From positions 16,341 through 80,340 of the forward strand of contig CAKZJB010000082.1 in the NCBI GenBank assembly GCA_936940865.1: a stretch of 64,000 nucleotides of DNA, written 5' to 3'. The position numbers and the translations under genes were made by a program. The notes under the pieces were generated by a model. It had not been told where the DNA came from and did not search any database. It saw only the letters and a list, made by a program, of their open reading frames with translations. Shown here piece after piece: positions 17,536 through 26,251 of the stretch. Positions within the stretch are counted from its first letter, which is position 1; each line of letters opens with the position of its first letter. Origin of the DNA: an uncultured Asticcacaulis sp. (GTDB taxonomy: Bacteria; Pseudomonadota; Alphaproteobacteria; Caulobacterales; Caulobacteraceae).

Positions 17536-18501
17536 TCAACTCCGCCTTATCCTTGCCCGCATCAGCCGGCGGTCTTCCAGCGAATAGTACAGCCAGATGT
17601 CTGCGCCATCGACGACGACCGAGGCGGCAAAGGCAATGTCCGTGGCCGTACGGTCCTCTACCGGCGGCGGCACCAGCAAGGGCTGGATGCAGCGGTCGAC
17701 GACCGTCCGGCATTGCCGGTCGAAGGCGATCCAGCCGATGCGCCAGCGGGCGTCGCGGGTGGCGCCGTTATAGAACATGACGGGCTCGTCCGGCCGGTCC
17801 ATCAGCATCGGCCCGGGCGACAGATGCCAGTTGTCCCAGCCGTCCTTGCGCGGCATGAACGGCGTCGGCTGCTCGTCCCAGGGACCATCTATATCGTCAC
17901 CGATCGCCAGGCCGATGCGCGAGGCGTCCTCGGCGGCGTATTCGTAAAACAGGCGCCAGTGGCCGTCGACCGTCCTGCCGATCGTCGCCTCCTTGGTATT
18001 GCCCATCGACTTGGTCGAAGCCAGGGCCACGCCGGTCTTCTCCAGCTTGTCGAGCGAAGGTCCCACGGCATAGAACATCTCGCCGTGCGACATGTCGGAC
18101 GTCACCCCCGTATAGTAGACGACGTAGGAACCGTCGTTGCGGCACAGCACGGTCGGGTCCTCGACCCCGCCGATATCCTGCTCGTCCGGGCCGCCGACGA
18201 TCGAGGGACGGTCCAACATATCGAAATTGACCCCGTCGCGGCTCCACCCGGCCCAGATCTGGCCGGTGTCGGTGAGCCTGGTGCCCAGGGCCGGCACGGC
18301 CCGCACCATGATACCGAAGCGGCCGTCCTTGCCCCGCCAGACATAGGGGCTCATCAGGTCGCGCCGCGTCACGGCATCGGAGCCGCTGAGCTTGATTTCC
18401 TGCAATTCCTCGACATTGAAATCCAGGATGCCGCGGCCCGGATTCACCGTCTCCTTACGGTCTCCGGTGACCGGATCGGGCTTGTCCATGGTATCGCTCA
18501 T
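17536..18501 (-). CDS. Five-bladed beta-propeller glycosidase/phosphorylase (GH130-like)
   Basis: MSPYVWRGKDGRFGIMVRAVP...GGVEDPTVL...YYTGVTS...KEATIGRTVDGHWRLFYEYA...LSPGPMLMDRPDEPVMFYNGA; ATGA overlap with the upstream SDR gene. Confidence 0.75.
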   Translation of the reverse strand: MSDTMDKPDPVTGDRKETVNPGRGILDFNVEELQEIKLSGSDAVTRRDLMSPYVWRGKDGRFGIMVRAVPALGTRLTDTGQIWAGWSRDGVNFDMLDRPSIVGGPDEQDIGGVEDPTVLCRNDGSYVVYYTGVTSDMSHGEMFYAVGPSLDKLEKTGVALASTKSMGNTKEATIGRTVDGHWRLFYEYAAEDASRIGLAIGDDIDGPWDEQPTPFMPRKDGWDNWHLSPGPMLMDRPDEPVMFYNGATRDARWRIGWIAFDRQCRTVVDRCIQPLLVPPPVEDRTATDIAFAASVVVDGADIWLYYSLEDRRLMRARIRRS

Positions 18502-19268
18502 GCGCCCACCCCCTGCAGCAGCGACAACCCTCCGTCCATGACGATGCAGGCTCCGGTGACATAGGCGGCCTCCTCCGAGGCCAGCCAGCGCGCCAGATAG
18601 GCCACCTCTTCCGGCTTGCCCGCCCGCTTCATCGGGATGTTGACCTCCAGCGACTTGCGGTAGGCCGCGTCTTCGAGCGCGCGTTCGTTCATCGGCGTCA
18701 GGATCATGCCGGGCTCGACGGCGTTGACGCGGACATTGTTCGGCGCCTCCTCGATGGCCAGGGTGCGCACCAGATTGGTCAATCCGCCCTTGGCCGCGCA
18801 GTAGTCGGCGCCGCCGGCGCGGACGGCTTCCGCGTGGATCGACGAAATATGGATGATGGCGCCCGGACGGTCGGCCGCCCATCCCTTCAGGAAGCGCCGC
18901 GAGGTCAGGAAAGCGCCCGTAAGGTCGGTCGCCAGCATCCGCGTCCACACCGGCGTCGGCATGTCGCGGACCGGAATGCCCGACATATTGATGCCGGCGG
19001 AATTGACCAGGACGCTGACGGGTCCACATGCCTTTTCCACCTCGGCGAACGCCGCGTCGACCGACCTGTCGTCATCGACCGAGCACTGGACGGTCATGGC
19101 CGTGCCGCCCGCCTGGCGCACGGCCTCCGCCGACGCTTCGGCAGCCTGGGCATCCGAATGATACAGGATGGCAACATGATCGCCGGCCTCGCCGAAGATT
19201 TTGGCGCAGGCCGCGCCGATGCCGGATTCCGCGCCTGTAATGACGACGTTTCGCCGGGAAGTATTCAT
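18498..19268 (-). CDS. SDR-family oxidoreductase
   Basis: VVITGAESGIGAACAKIFGEAGDHVAI, NSAGINMSG, YCAAKGGL (YxxxK), VNAVEPGMILTPM. Confidence 0.92.
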   Translation of the reverse strand: MNTSRRNVVITGAESGIGAACAKIFGEAGDHVAILYHSDAQAAEASAEAVRQAGGTAMTVQCSVDDDRSVDAAFAEVEKACGPVSVLVNSAGINMSGIPVRDMPTPVWTRMLATDLTGAFLTSRRFLKGWAADRPGAIIHISSIHAEAVRAGGADYCAAKGGLTNLVRTLAIEEAPNNVRVNAVEPGMILTPMNERALEDAAYRKSLEVNIPMKRAGKPEEVAYLARWLASEEAAYVTGACIVMDGGLSLLQGVGA

Positions 19269-19514
19269 CGCTTTCGCTCTTGCAGGGGTTACGGCGTAAC
19301 CTTAGCGAAGGCGACGTATGGGTCCCCATACACAAGGGTGCTGGAAATGTGAAAAAACGATATTGCCTTCCACTTCGCCTGGCGGTTGATACCATATCGA
19401 TTAGTGGTGCTGGTTCAGGTTACCGGCGAGCGATCATCGCCACAGGATGTACGCCACGGCTCGATCAGCCGGCCGTGCTCTCGGCCTGTCGGGGCCCGGT
19501 TCCAGGGTAGCCCG

Positions 19515-20249
19515 TCACCGGATGAAGCCGGGCAAGGGCTTGTCGAGGAACATCAGTGTCAGCGACATGGTATCCATCAGGCCGTGCGCCAGGATCGGCG
19601 CCCACAGGTTCCGGCCCGAGGCGAAATAGGCTCCGGCCAGCACAAGTCCGATCCAGGCGGTGATGACGATCCCTGTCGGTCCCTGGATGGCGTGCAGGGC
19701 GCCGAATGCGGCCGCCTGCCCGATTACCGCAACGACGATGCCCACGGGGCCACGCCCGAACACCACCTGCAGCCGGTCAAGAATGAAACCCCGCGACAGC
19801 AGTTCCTCTCCGAAGGCGGCGCTGCCCCACACCACCAGCCCGACCCAGACGAAGTAGGCGGTAAGGTTTCCCCTGATCGAATCGCGAATATAAGCGATGT
19901 CGAGCGGCGCCCAGCCGGTCGTCCGCCTGATCGCCTCGCCGATCAGGATGGCGCCCAGTTCGCTGATCACGATGGCCGCAACCGCCCAGAGGACGCACCG
20001 GACGACGCTCTTCGGCGGCGCGAAGCCGATAGCGCCATAGGATGTCTTCGATACGGCCAGCATGACCGCGCCAGCCAGCACCCCGCCCCACAGGGCCAGG
20101 GCCAGGATCGGCGTCTTCAAGGCCTGCGGCAGATGCGGCGTGATGAAACTTCCGATCAGCGCCGAGGTGATGAACAGGGCGGCGATGGCCGCGATGATCT
20201 GGGCGGCCGCACCAAGGCGCGCGCCCGCATTTCCCATGCCAGAGGCCAT
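19515..20249 (-). CDS. CPBP (CAAX/Abi) family intramembrane metalloprotease
   Basis: GEELLSRGFILDRLQ (EExxxR), AAFGALHAI (FxxxH-like), LAHGLMDTMSL (HxxxD); multiple TM segments. Confidence 0.9.
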   Translation of the reverse strand: MASGMGNAGARLGAAAQIIAAIAALFITSALIGSFITPHLPQALKTPILALALWGGVLAGAVMLAVSKTSYGAIGFAPPKSVVRCVLWAVAAIVISELGAILIGEAIRRTTGWAPLDIAYIRDSIRGNLTAYFVWVGLVVWGSAAFGEELLSRGFILDRLQVVFGRGPVGIVVAVIGQAAAFGALHAIQGPTGIVITAWIGLVLAGAYFASGRNLWAPILAHGLMDTMSLTLMFLDKPLPGFIR

Positions 20250-20284
20250 GAGATGTCCTTTCCGGATTGTGTTGAAATCAGACG

Positions 20285-20611
20285 CTACAACTCGCGCGCC
20301 GCGACTTTCCGCAGCTCCGCCACTCGGTACACCTTAAGCACGAAGACCAGTGAACCGGCATAGGCCAGGACGATGGTCAGCCCGCAGACGATCAGCGGCA
20401 GGGTGACATGCCCCGGCTGGTGGCCCGCCCACGCGACAAGGCCGGCCACAAGCAACCCCGCCCCCAGTACGATGACCGCGCCCCACAGCGAAACGATCGC
20501 GGTGCGGTGCCTGCCCTTGGCAATCGCCGGCGCGAACAGCGCCGTCAGTCCCAGCACGGCCAGCCCGGAAAATCCGTAGGCCGCTTCCGGTGAAAACCAC
20601 GCTTCAACCAT
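20285..20611 (-). CDS. Three-TM membrane protein, 108 aa
   Basis: Hydrophobic ORF overlapping the upstream DUF2089-like gene by 8 nt; same strand. Confidence 0.7.
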   Translation of the reverse strand: MVEAWFSPEAAYGFSGLAVLGLTALFAPAIAKGRHRTAIVSLWGAVIVLGAGLLVAGLVAWAGHQPGHVTLPLIVCGLTIVLAYAGSLVFVLKVYRVAELRKVAAREL

Positions 20612-20930
20612 AACCCCGCTCCTTCCCTTCGGTCTCGACCCCGACCTGCCTCCTGTGCAGATCCAGCAATTCCCGCGCGAGCCGGGGCTCTATCTCCCCG
20701 CCGGCGACAAGATCCTTCAGGCGCGCATGGAAGGGATCGATACGCTCGGCCTCGGCCAGACGCAGCCGCTCGATCAACTGATCGAGCCGCCCGCGGATGG
20801 TCGGGTACGAAACCCCATATTCCGCAGCCATCGCCTTCAGCGATCCCGACGACAGCAGGAAGCTGCGAATGAAGTTCAGATCCTCGACCGCGAGGTTCCT
20901 GACCCAGTCCGGCAGCCTTTTGTCGTCCAT
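20604..20930 (-). CDS. DUF2089-like HTH regulator
   Basis: LPDWVRNLAVEDLNFIRSFLLSSGSLKAMAAEYGVSYPTIRGRLDQLIERL; HTH-like helix pair. ATG at 20930 preferred; GTG 20939 also possible. Confidence 0.82.
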   Translation of the reverse strand: MDDKRLPDWVRNLAVEDLNFIRSFLLSSGSLKAMAAEYGVSYPTIRGRLDQLIERLRLAEAERIDPFHARLKDLVAGGEIEPRLARELLDLHRRQVGVETEGKERGYG

Positions 20931-20938
20931 GCTATCCA

Positions 20939-20975
20939 CTTTAATTTTGTTGAAGTTACTTTAACAAAATTAAAG
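20939..20975. promoter_or_regulatory. 37-bp near-perfect palindrome upstream of the DUF2089-like gene (operator candidate)
   Basis: CTTTAATTTTGTTGAAGTTACTTTAACAAAATTAAAG: 13-bp perfect outer arms (CTTTAATTTTGTT / AACAAAATTAAAG) with one internal mismatch around a single central base. Confidence 0.7.
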
Positions 20976-21157
20976 CCGATTGCAAGAGATTAAACTTCAG
21001 GTCATCCCTTCCATCGTGAAACGGCCGTCCGCCGCCGGTCTACGGCCTGTGAGCGGCAGGGCTTCGGACGCACCCATGGCCTTACCGTCGCGGCCGAAAA
21101 TCGGCATGAGGCCGACGCGCTCACGCTTTCATGGGCGTCCCACCCAACCACAGACTG

Positions 21158-21195
21158 ATACCAACGGCGATTGGCTTTGACTCGATCGCCGTTGG
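21158..21195. repeat. Intergenic inverted repeat
   Basis: CCAACGGCGAT (21161-21171) / ATCGCCGTTGG (21185-21195), perfect 11-bp arms. Confidence 0.65.
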
Positions 21196-21260
21196 CAAGG
21201 GCGACCGCCCGCCGCCGCCAATGCGGCGAGCCATGCGGCGTTTGAGCTGAAAAAAAACGA

Positions 21261-21293
21261 ATACCGACGGTCATTCTTTATGGCCGTTGGTAT
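21261..21293. repeat. Second, imperfect copy of the same intergenic palindrome
   Basis: ATACCGACGGTCAT-TCTTT-ATGGCCGTTGGTAT: 14-bp arms with two mismatches; shares ATACCRACGG / CCGTTGG half-sites with 21158-21195. Confidence 0.55.
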
Positions 21294-21499
21294 GAATCCC
21301 GTAAAATCCATTCCCGAATGCCTACCTGATCGTTTCTTTTCGCCAGGCGTCTGGAAACTTATGGGAAATTTGCGCCCACAGGCTCAGACTCCCACGGGGC
21401 CGTTTGAAGCCGGCAGAAGCACGGCCGGCAGCGTCGCGTCATCGTCAAATTCAGGTCCGCATCCGCCGGGGCGCATGCCCTCACGCCAGGAGACACATC

Positions 21500-22057
21500 A
21501 TGGCCGCCAAGCTCAGCAATCTCAAAGTCGCCATTCTCGCCACCGATGGATTCGAGGAATCGGAACTGCGCAAGCCCCGCGAGGCCCTCGACAAAGCCGG
21601 CGCGAAGACCATTGTCGTCTCGCAGCGAAGCGGAGATATTCGCGGCTGGTCGATGCGCGACTGGGGCGACCCGGTCCGCGCCGATGCGACGCTGGATCAG
21701 GCCGACCCGGCCGATTTCGATGCCCTGATGCTGCCGGGCGGCGTGATCAATCCCGACCGTCTGCGCATCGACCCCCGCGCCGTCGCCTTCGTGAAGGCCT
21801 TCGTCGATGCCAACAAGCCGATCGCCGCCATCTGCCACGGGCCCTGGACCCTGATCAACGCCGGCGGCGTCAAGGGCAAGCGCATGACGTCGTGGGCGTC
21901 GCTGGAAGCCGACCTGACCAATGCCGGCGCCCATTGGGTCGATGAACCGTGCGTGACCGACGGCACCCTGGTCACCAGCCGCCGGCCGGACGATCTCCCG
22001 GCCTTCAACGAAGCGATGATCGCCCTCTTCGCGCAGCGCGTCAGAATGCCGATGTAG
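21500..22057 (+). CDS. DJ-1/PfpI family (type 1 glutamine amidotransferase-like) protein
   Basis: MAAKLSNLKVAILATDGFEESELRKPREAL...DALMLPGGVINPDRLR...IAAICHGPWTLINAG (nucleophile elbow). Confidence 0.92.
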   Translation: MAAKLSNLKVAILATDGFEESELRKPREALDKAGAKTIVVSQRSGDIRGWSMRDWGDPVRADATLDQADPADFDALMLPGGVINPDRLRIDPRAVAFVKAFVDANKPIAAICHGPWTLINAGGVKGKRMTSWASLEADLTNAGAHWVDEPCVTDGTLVTSRRPDDLPAFNEAMIALFAQRVRMPM

Positions 22058-23108
22058 GCGTCTTCCGCGCTCCGTCCGCGCGCGGCGCGGGGCGGTTTGC
22101 CTGCAACATCTCGACCGCCGTATCCGCCTCGGCTTCAAGCGCCGCGGGCTGATAGACCATCCCCATATGCCCGACGCCCTTCAGGACGGTTACCGGGATG
22201 GCGGGATTGACCGCGGCAAAGGCGCCGGGATACGCCTCGGCGTGGAACAGTTCGTCGTCGGCGCCGATCAGCACGCGCGTCGGGGCGCGGATGGCCGCTA
22301 TCGCAGGCTGCCACTTGCGCGGCAGGTTGGCCGATGCCAGAAGTGCGTGGCTATAGGTGCGCGGACGCATGTTGCGATCGCCGTCCGGAACCGCCATGGC
22401 CAGCACGGTCATATGGTCGAATACCGTGATGCCGATAGTGTCGAGGATGGTCAGCACGACGATCCGGGGTACGCTGACGCTGGTCCAGCCCCCCTCGTTC
22501 GGCCGGTCCATGGCCGTCCCCGGCGCGATAAAGGGCGACAAGGCCAGATAGGCGTCGTAATTCTTCGCATAGCGGGCCATGCCAGCCGTCCGCAGAATTG
22601 TCGATCCGCCCATGGAATGTCCCAGAAGCAGCCGCCTTTCGCCGGGATGCTCACGCGCCGCCAGCTTCGCGAAGTCCTCCAGATCGTCCTCATACTGGCC
22701 GCGATAGACGATGTCGCCCAGCCTTCCGCCCGGTCCACGGCTTAGGCCATGGCCGCGCAGATCGATCGAGTAGACGGTAATTCCGCGCGCCGACAGCGCC
22801 GAGGCTACGCCATGCATGGCCACCGTTGTGCCGGACGAACCGTGTACCACCACGGCCACGCCGCCGCCGGGCGTTCCGGGATAGTAGCGATAGGACAGGG
22901 CGTTGCCGTCGCGCGCCGTCATGAAGCGTGCGGCAGGCTCTGCCATCGCGAAGGCCTTCAGCGGATCGCCGGCCTTCTGGATGGCGGCGATGGGCGCCGG
23001 CACCTTTGGCGCAGTGAAGACCAGGATGCCGCCGGCGACGGCAGCCATGACCACCGGCGCGATGATCAGGCTGCGAAGAATGTGTTTGGCGATAGGTTGC
23101 AAGCGCAT
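22041..23108 (-). CDS. Alpha/beta hydrolase (lysophospholipase-like)
   Basis: VAVVVHGSSGTTVAMH, YSIDLRGHGLS, LLLGHSMGGSTIL (GHSMGG), VLIGADDELF, GVGHMGM. Confidence 0.9.
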   Translation of the reverse strand: MRLQPIAKHILRSLIIAPVVMAAVAGGILVFTAPKVPAPIAAIQKAGDPLKAFAMAEPAARFMTARDGNALSYRYYPGTPGGGVAVVVHGSSGTTVAMHGVASALSARGITVYSIDLRGHGLSRGPGGRLGDIVYRGQYEDDLEDFAKLAAREHPGERRLLLGHSMGGSTILRTAGMARYAKNYDAYLALSPFIAPGTAMDRPNEGGWTSVSVPRIVVLTILDTIGITVFDHMTVLAMAVPDGDRNMRPRTYSHALLASANLPRKWQPAIAAIRAPTRVLIGADDELFHAEAYPGAFAAVNPAIPVTVLKGVGHMGMVYQPAALEAEADTAVEMLQANRPAPRADGARKTPTSAF

Positions 23109-23226
23109 GGAAAATCCCTTGTTGGCGCGGTTGACCCCGCTTGCCTAGGCCGCCGCCGGCATTTAAGTCTCACGCGTTTTCGCCGTTGGTCGCCATCTTT
23201 CGCGACTGGCAGACCCTGGGGGCCTG

Positions 23227-23991
23227 ATGACGCTCTTCACCTTCCGTTCGGCGCCGGTCCTGCCCTGGCGCGCCCTGGTCGGCCTGCCCCTGATCGGTCT
23301 GGTGCTGGGCCTGATCGGGCCCTTCGGCAGCTATTCCGGCATGAACCCGGCCGAACGCATCGGCCATTTCATGCTGTGCGCGACGCTGATCGGCGCGGCC
23401 TCGCTGATCATTTCCTATGCCGTGGCGCGGCGGTTCTTCCAGGGGTACTGGCCCTTGTGGGCGGCGCTGCTGGTCGATATCGTCCTGACCCTGCCAGGCG
23501 CGGCCGTCGTCTATCTCAGCCTGCACCTGATCGTTCCGAACGTCGCCGCGCATCTGGTGCCCGCCCAGTTGCTGTGGCAGAACCTGCTGCTGGCGCTCGT
23601 TTTCCGGGCCGTCAGCCTGCTGGTCTCGTGGGTGCGCATCCGCGACGGCGGCCAGGTCGAAACTTCTGCCCCGCCCGTCGAAGCTGTTTCCGGTCTTCGC
23701 GCCAAACTGCCGCGAACCTTGCGCGCCGAACCCATTCTGGCCCTGTCGTCCGAAGACCACTACCTGCGTGTCCATACGCCCAAAGGCGAGGCCCTGATCC
23801 ATATGACGCTGGCCGAAGCGGTGGCCGGCCTGCCGCACGGCTTTCGGATTCACCGCTCCCACTGGGTGGCGGGTTCGGCGATCCGGTCCGCCGACGCCAG
23901 CAGGGTCGAGCTGGTGACCGGCCTGAGCCTGCCGCTTAGCCGCCATCGCCGCAAAGCCTTCGACCAGTGGCTGGGCGCGACGGGAGGCTGA
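23227..23991 (+). CDS. Membrane-anchored LytTR-domain DNA-binding protein
   Basis: N-terminal TM segments; LALSSEDHYLRVHTPKGEALIHMTLAEAVAGLPHGFRIHRSHWVA...LSRHRRKAF LytTR signature. Confidence 0.9.
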   Translation: MTLFTFRSAPVLPWRALVGLPLIGLVLGLIGPFGSYSGMNPAERIGHFMLCATLIGAASLIISYAVARRFFQGYWPLWAALLVDIVLTLPGAAVVYLSLHLIVPNVAAHLVPAQLLWQNLLLALVFRAVSLLVSWVRIRDGGQVETSAPPVEAVSGLRAKLPRTLRAEPILALSSEDHYLRVHTPKGEALIHMTLAEAVAGLPHGFRIHRSHWVAGSAIRSADASRVELVTGLSLPLSRHRRKAFDQWLGATGG

Positions 23992-24088
23992 GGCCTTGCG
24001 CCGCCCTTATGTCGGGCCGCCCCGATCACAATCGCCGTGAAACGCCCGCGTCTGCTTCAATCGGCGTCCAGACCCACGGGAGACACCG

Positions 24089-24307
24089 ATGAACACCGCG
24101 CCATCGCAAGACACGCACAGCTTCGCCCTCGACCGCAAGGACCTCAAGGCCGTCCTCGTCCTGGCCCTGCTCGGCGCCTTCATGAGCATCATCTTCGCCA
24201 TGGCCGGCGCCCTGATGTCGCTGGCCTATCTGGTGCTGTTCGGCATCGCCGCCGCCGGGTTGGGCGTGATCGCCTTCAACTGCCTGCGCGGGCTCAGGAC
24301 GGCCTGA
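24089..24307 (+). CDS. Small membrane protein, 72 aa
   Basis: Two predicted TM segments; no family recognised. Confidence 0.5.
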   Translation: MNTAPSQDTHSFALDRKDLKAVLVLALLGAFMSIIFAMAGALMSLAYLVLFGIAAAGLGVIAFNCLRGLRTA

Positions 24308-24875
24308 CCCGGGCCGGATTGCCGACGGCCGTGGCGCCCGCGGGCACATCCTTCGTCACCACGCTGCCGGCGCCGACAACGGCGCCCTCGCCGATCGTCA
24401 CGCCCGGCAGGATGATCGCCCCCGCTCCGATCCACGCCCCCTCGTGAATGGTTACCGGCCGCCCGGGCTCCAGCCACCGCCGGCGCTCCAGCACGTCACG
24501 CGGATGGTCCGCGGTGATGATCTGCACACCCGGACCGAACAGGACATGATCGCCGATGTCGACCCGGGCGACATCGAGAATGGTGCAGTTGAAGTTGAAG
24601 AAGACGTCGTGCCCCAGCCGGATATTGTAGCCGAAGTCGCAGAAGAACGGCGGACGGATGCGCGTGGTGTGCCCGACCGCGGCGAACAGATCTTTCAGCA
24701 TGGCAAACTGGTCGTCATGGGCCATGGCCGGCTGGCCGTTGTACCGCGCCATCCAATAGGCAACGCGCTGCTGGTCCGCCGCCAGTTCCGGGCAGGCCGC
24801 GATATAGCGCTCGCCCGCCAGCATCTTGTCCTTTTCGGTGCGCAATACCGGACGGTGGCAATCCCCGCGCGGCAT
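24294..24875 (-). CDS. Sugar O-acetyltransferase (NodL/maltose acetyltransferase family)
   Basis: MLAGERYIAACPEL...FFCDFGYNIRLGHDVFFNFNCTILDVARVDIGDHVLFGPGVQI...GAWIGAGAIILPGVTIGEGAVVGAGSVVTKDVP left-handed beta-helix. Confidence 0.93.
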   Translation of the reverse strand: MPRGDCHRPVLRTEKDKMLAGERYIAACPELAADQQRVAYWMARYNGQPAMAHDDQFAMLKDLFAAVGHTTRIRPPFFCDFGYNIRLGHDVFFNFNCTILDVARVDIGDHVLFGPGVQIITADHPRDVLERRRWLEPGRPVTIHEGAWIGAGAIILPGVTIGEGAVVGAGSVVTKDVPAGATAVGNPARVRPS

Positions 24876-24878
24876 GAG

Positions 24879-25988
24879 TCATGCCCTCCCGGTCAGGGGC
24901 CGCAGAGCGCGGCGAACCGGCTCGTCGTAGATCTTCAGCGCCAGCCAGGCGAAAACCGTGACGATGACGAAGGCCGCCGTACCCGCCATGCAGGCCGTCG
25001 TCAGAGGCGGTTTGCGGAAGGTCACGAAATTCATGTAGATGAACAGGAAGGGAAAATGCAGGATATAGAGCGGATACGAAATCCGGCCGGCGAACTTGCA
25101 CAGCGCCATTTCCAGCCTGCCGATCTGCGAATGCGCGCCGCACAGGATGACGATCGGGAAGATGATGATGGCGGCGAACGCTTCATAAAGACCGTTGCCG
25201 TGCGCGATCTCCTTCGGCACCAGCGGCACGGCGAAAACAGCGGTCAGGATGACGGTCAGCACGATCCAGCCCGGACGCACCTTCGGAAAGCGATCCCGCA
25301 CGCGGTACAGCCACAGGCCCATGGTGAAGGAGAATCCCATCCGCGTCGGCGCCCCCCAGATGCTGTCCCAGGCTGAGCCCTGATCCATGCTGTTGGAATG
25401 CCAGACCATGTTGACCAGGAAACCGGCCGCGACCAGCACCACCAGCCCCAGAAGCCAGGTGTTGAGCCGGCGCAGGATCAGTGCATAAAAGATATTGCCG
25501 ATATATTCCTGCATCAGGCTCCAGGCCGGGCTGTTCAGGCTGTGGCTGTCGGTCCAGCGGTTGGGCAAGGGCGCATGGGGCAGCACGAGGCAGGCCATGG
25601 CGAAGTCGAACAGCACCGTCGCCAGCGGAATGGCTTTCTGGTTCGTGGCGAAGGGATCGAGCGTAAAGCTCAGCAGGCCGAGCACCGCCCCCAGCAGGAC
25701 CAGCGGATGCAGCCGCACCAGCCGGATGGTGAAGAACTGCATCGTCGACATGGTCTTCCGCCGGTCGTCATAGGCATAGGCAACGACAAAACCCGACAGA
25801 CCGAAGAAGAAGTCGACCGCCAGCGCCGCGTGATGCAGCAACTGGCCGGTATCGGCCCAGCTGACGGTCATGCCCATGATGTGGAACAGCACGACCATGA
25901 CCGCGGCGCTGCCGCGCAGGCCGTCAAGGACTTCGTAGTGGGATTTTCCGGCGGCGGTGGTGTCGGCGGCAATGGCGGAATCGGACAT
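24879..25988 (-). CDS. Acyltransferase 3 family membrane protein (OafA/YrhL-like)
   Basis: YEVLDGLRGSAAVMVVLFHI, DFFFGLSGFVVAYAYDDR; many TM segments. Start MSDSAIAAD at 25988 preferred over 26174. Confidence 0.9.
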   Translation of the reverse strand: MSDSAIAADTTAAGKSHYEVLDGLRGSAAVMVVLFHIMGMTVSWADTGQLLHHAALAVDFFFGLSGFVVAYAYDDRRKTMSTMQFFTIRLVRLHPLVLLGAVLGLLSFTLDPFATNQKAIPLATVLFDFAMACLVLPHAPLPNRWTDSHSLNSPAWSLMQEYIGNIFYALILRRLNTWLLGLVVLVAAGFLVNMVWHSNSMDQGSAWDSIWGAPTRMGFSFTMGLWLYRVRDRFPKVRPGWIVLTVILTAVFAVPLVPKEIAHGNGLYEAFAAIIIFPIVILCGAHSQIGRLEMALCKFAGRISYPLYILHFPFLFIYMNFVTFRKPPLTTACMAGTAAFVIVTVFAWLALKIYDEPVRRALRPLTGRA

Positions 25989-26060
25989 GGGGTCTCGCAT
26001 CGGGATTATGGTCCGAATGATCGCGCGAATGACTGCGCTGTCAATTTTACGGCCGTTTCG

Positions 26061-26074
26061 TGAAACCGCTTTCA
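26061..26074. promoter_or_regulatory. Candidate LacI-family operator
   Basis: TGAAACCGCTTTCA: 5-bp perfect arms TGAAA/TTTCA, LacI-like; lies between the acyltransferase and the LacI-type regulator, followed by a partial half-site GGTAATCGGTTTC. Confidence 0.45.
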
Positions 26075-26251
26075 TGGTAATCGGTTTCTTGTGCGCATGC
26101 GAGATACCTTGCCTGCCCGCCGACAGAGCAATCCGGCCCGCCCAAATTGTGTCATAATCACAACAGTCAACCATCTTTTTATAGATTGCATTGCGCGTTA
26201 TGGTGACCGGTGACGGCCGACCTGTTCAATAAGCGGCCGCGGGGACAGTTC

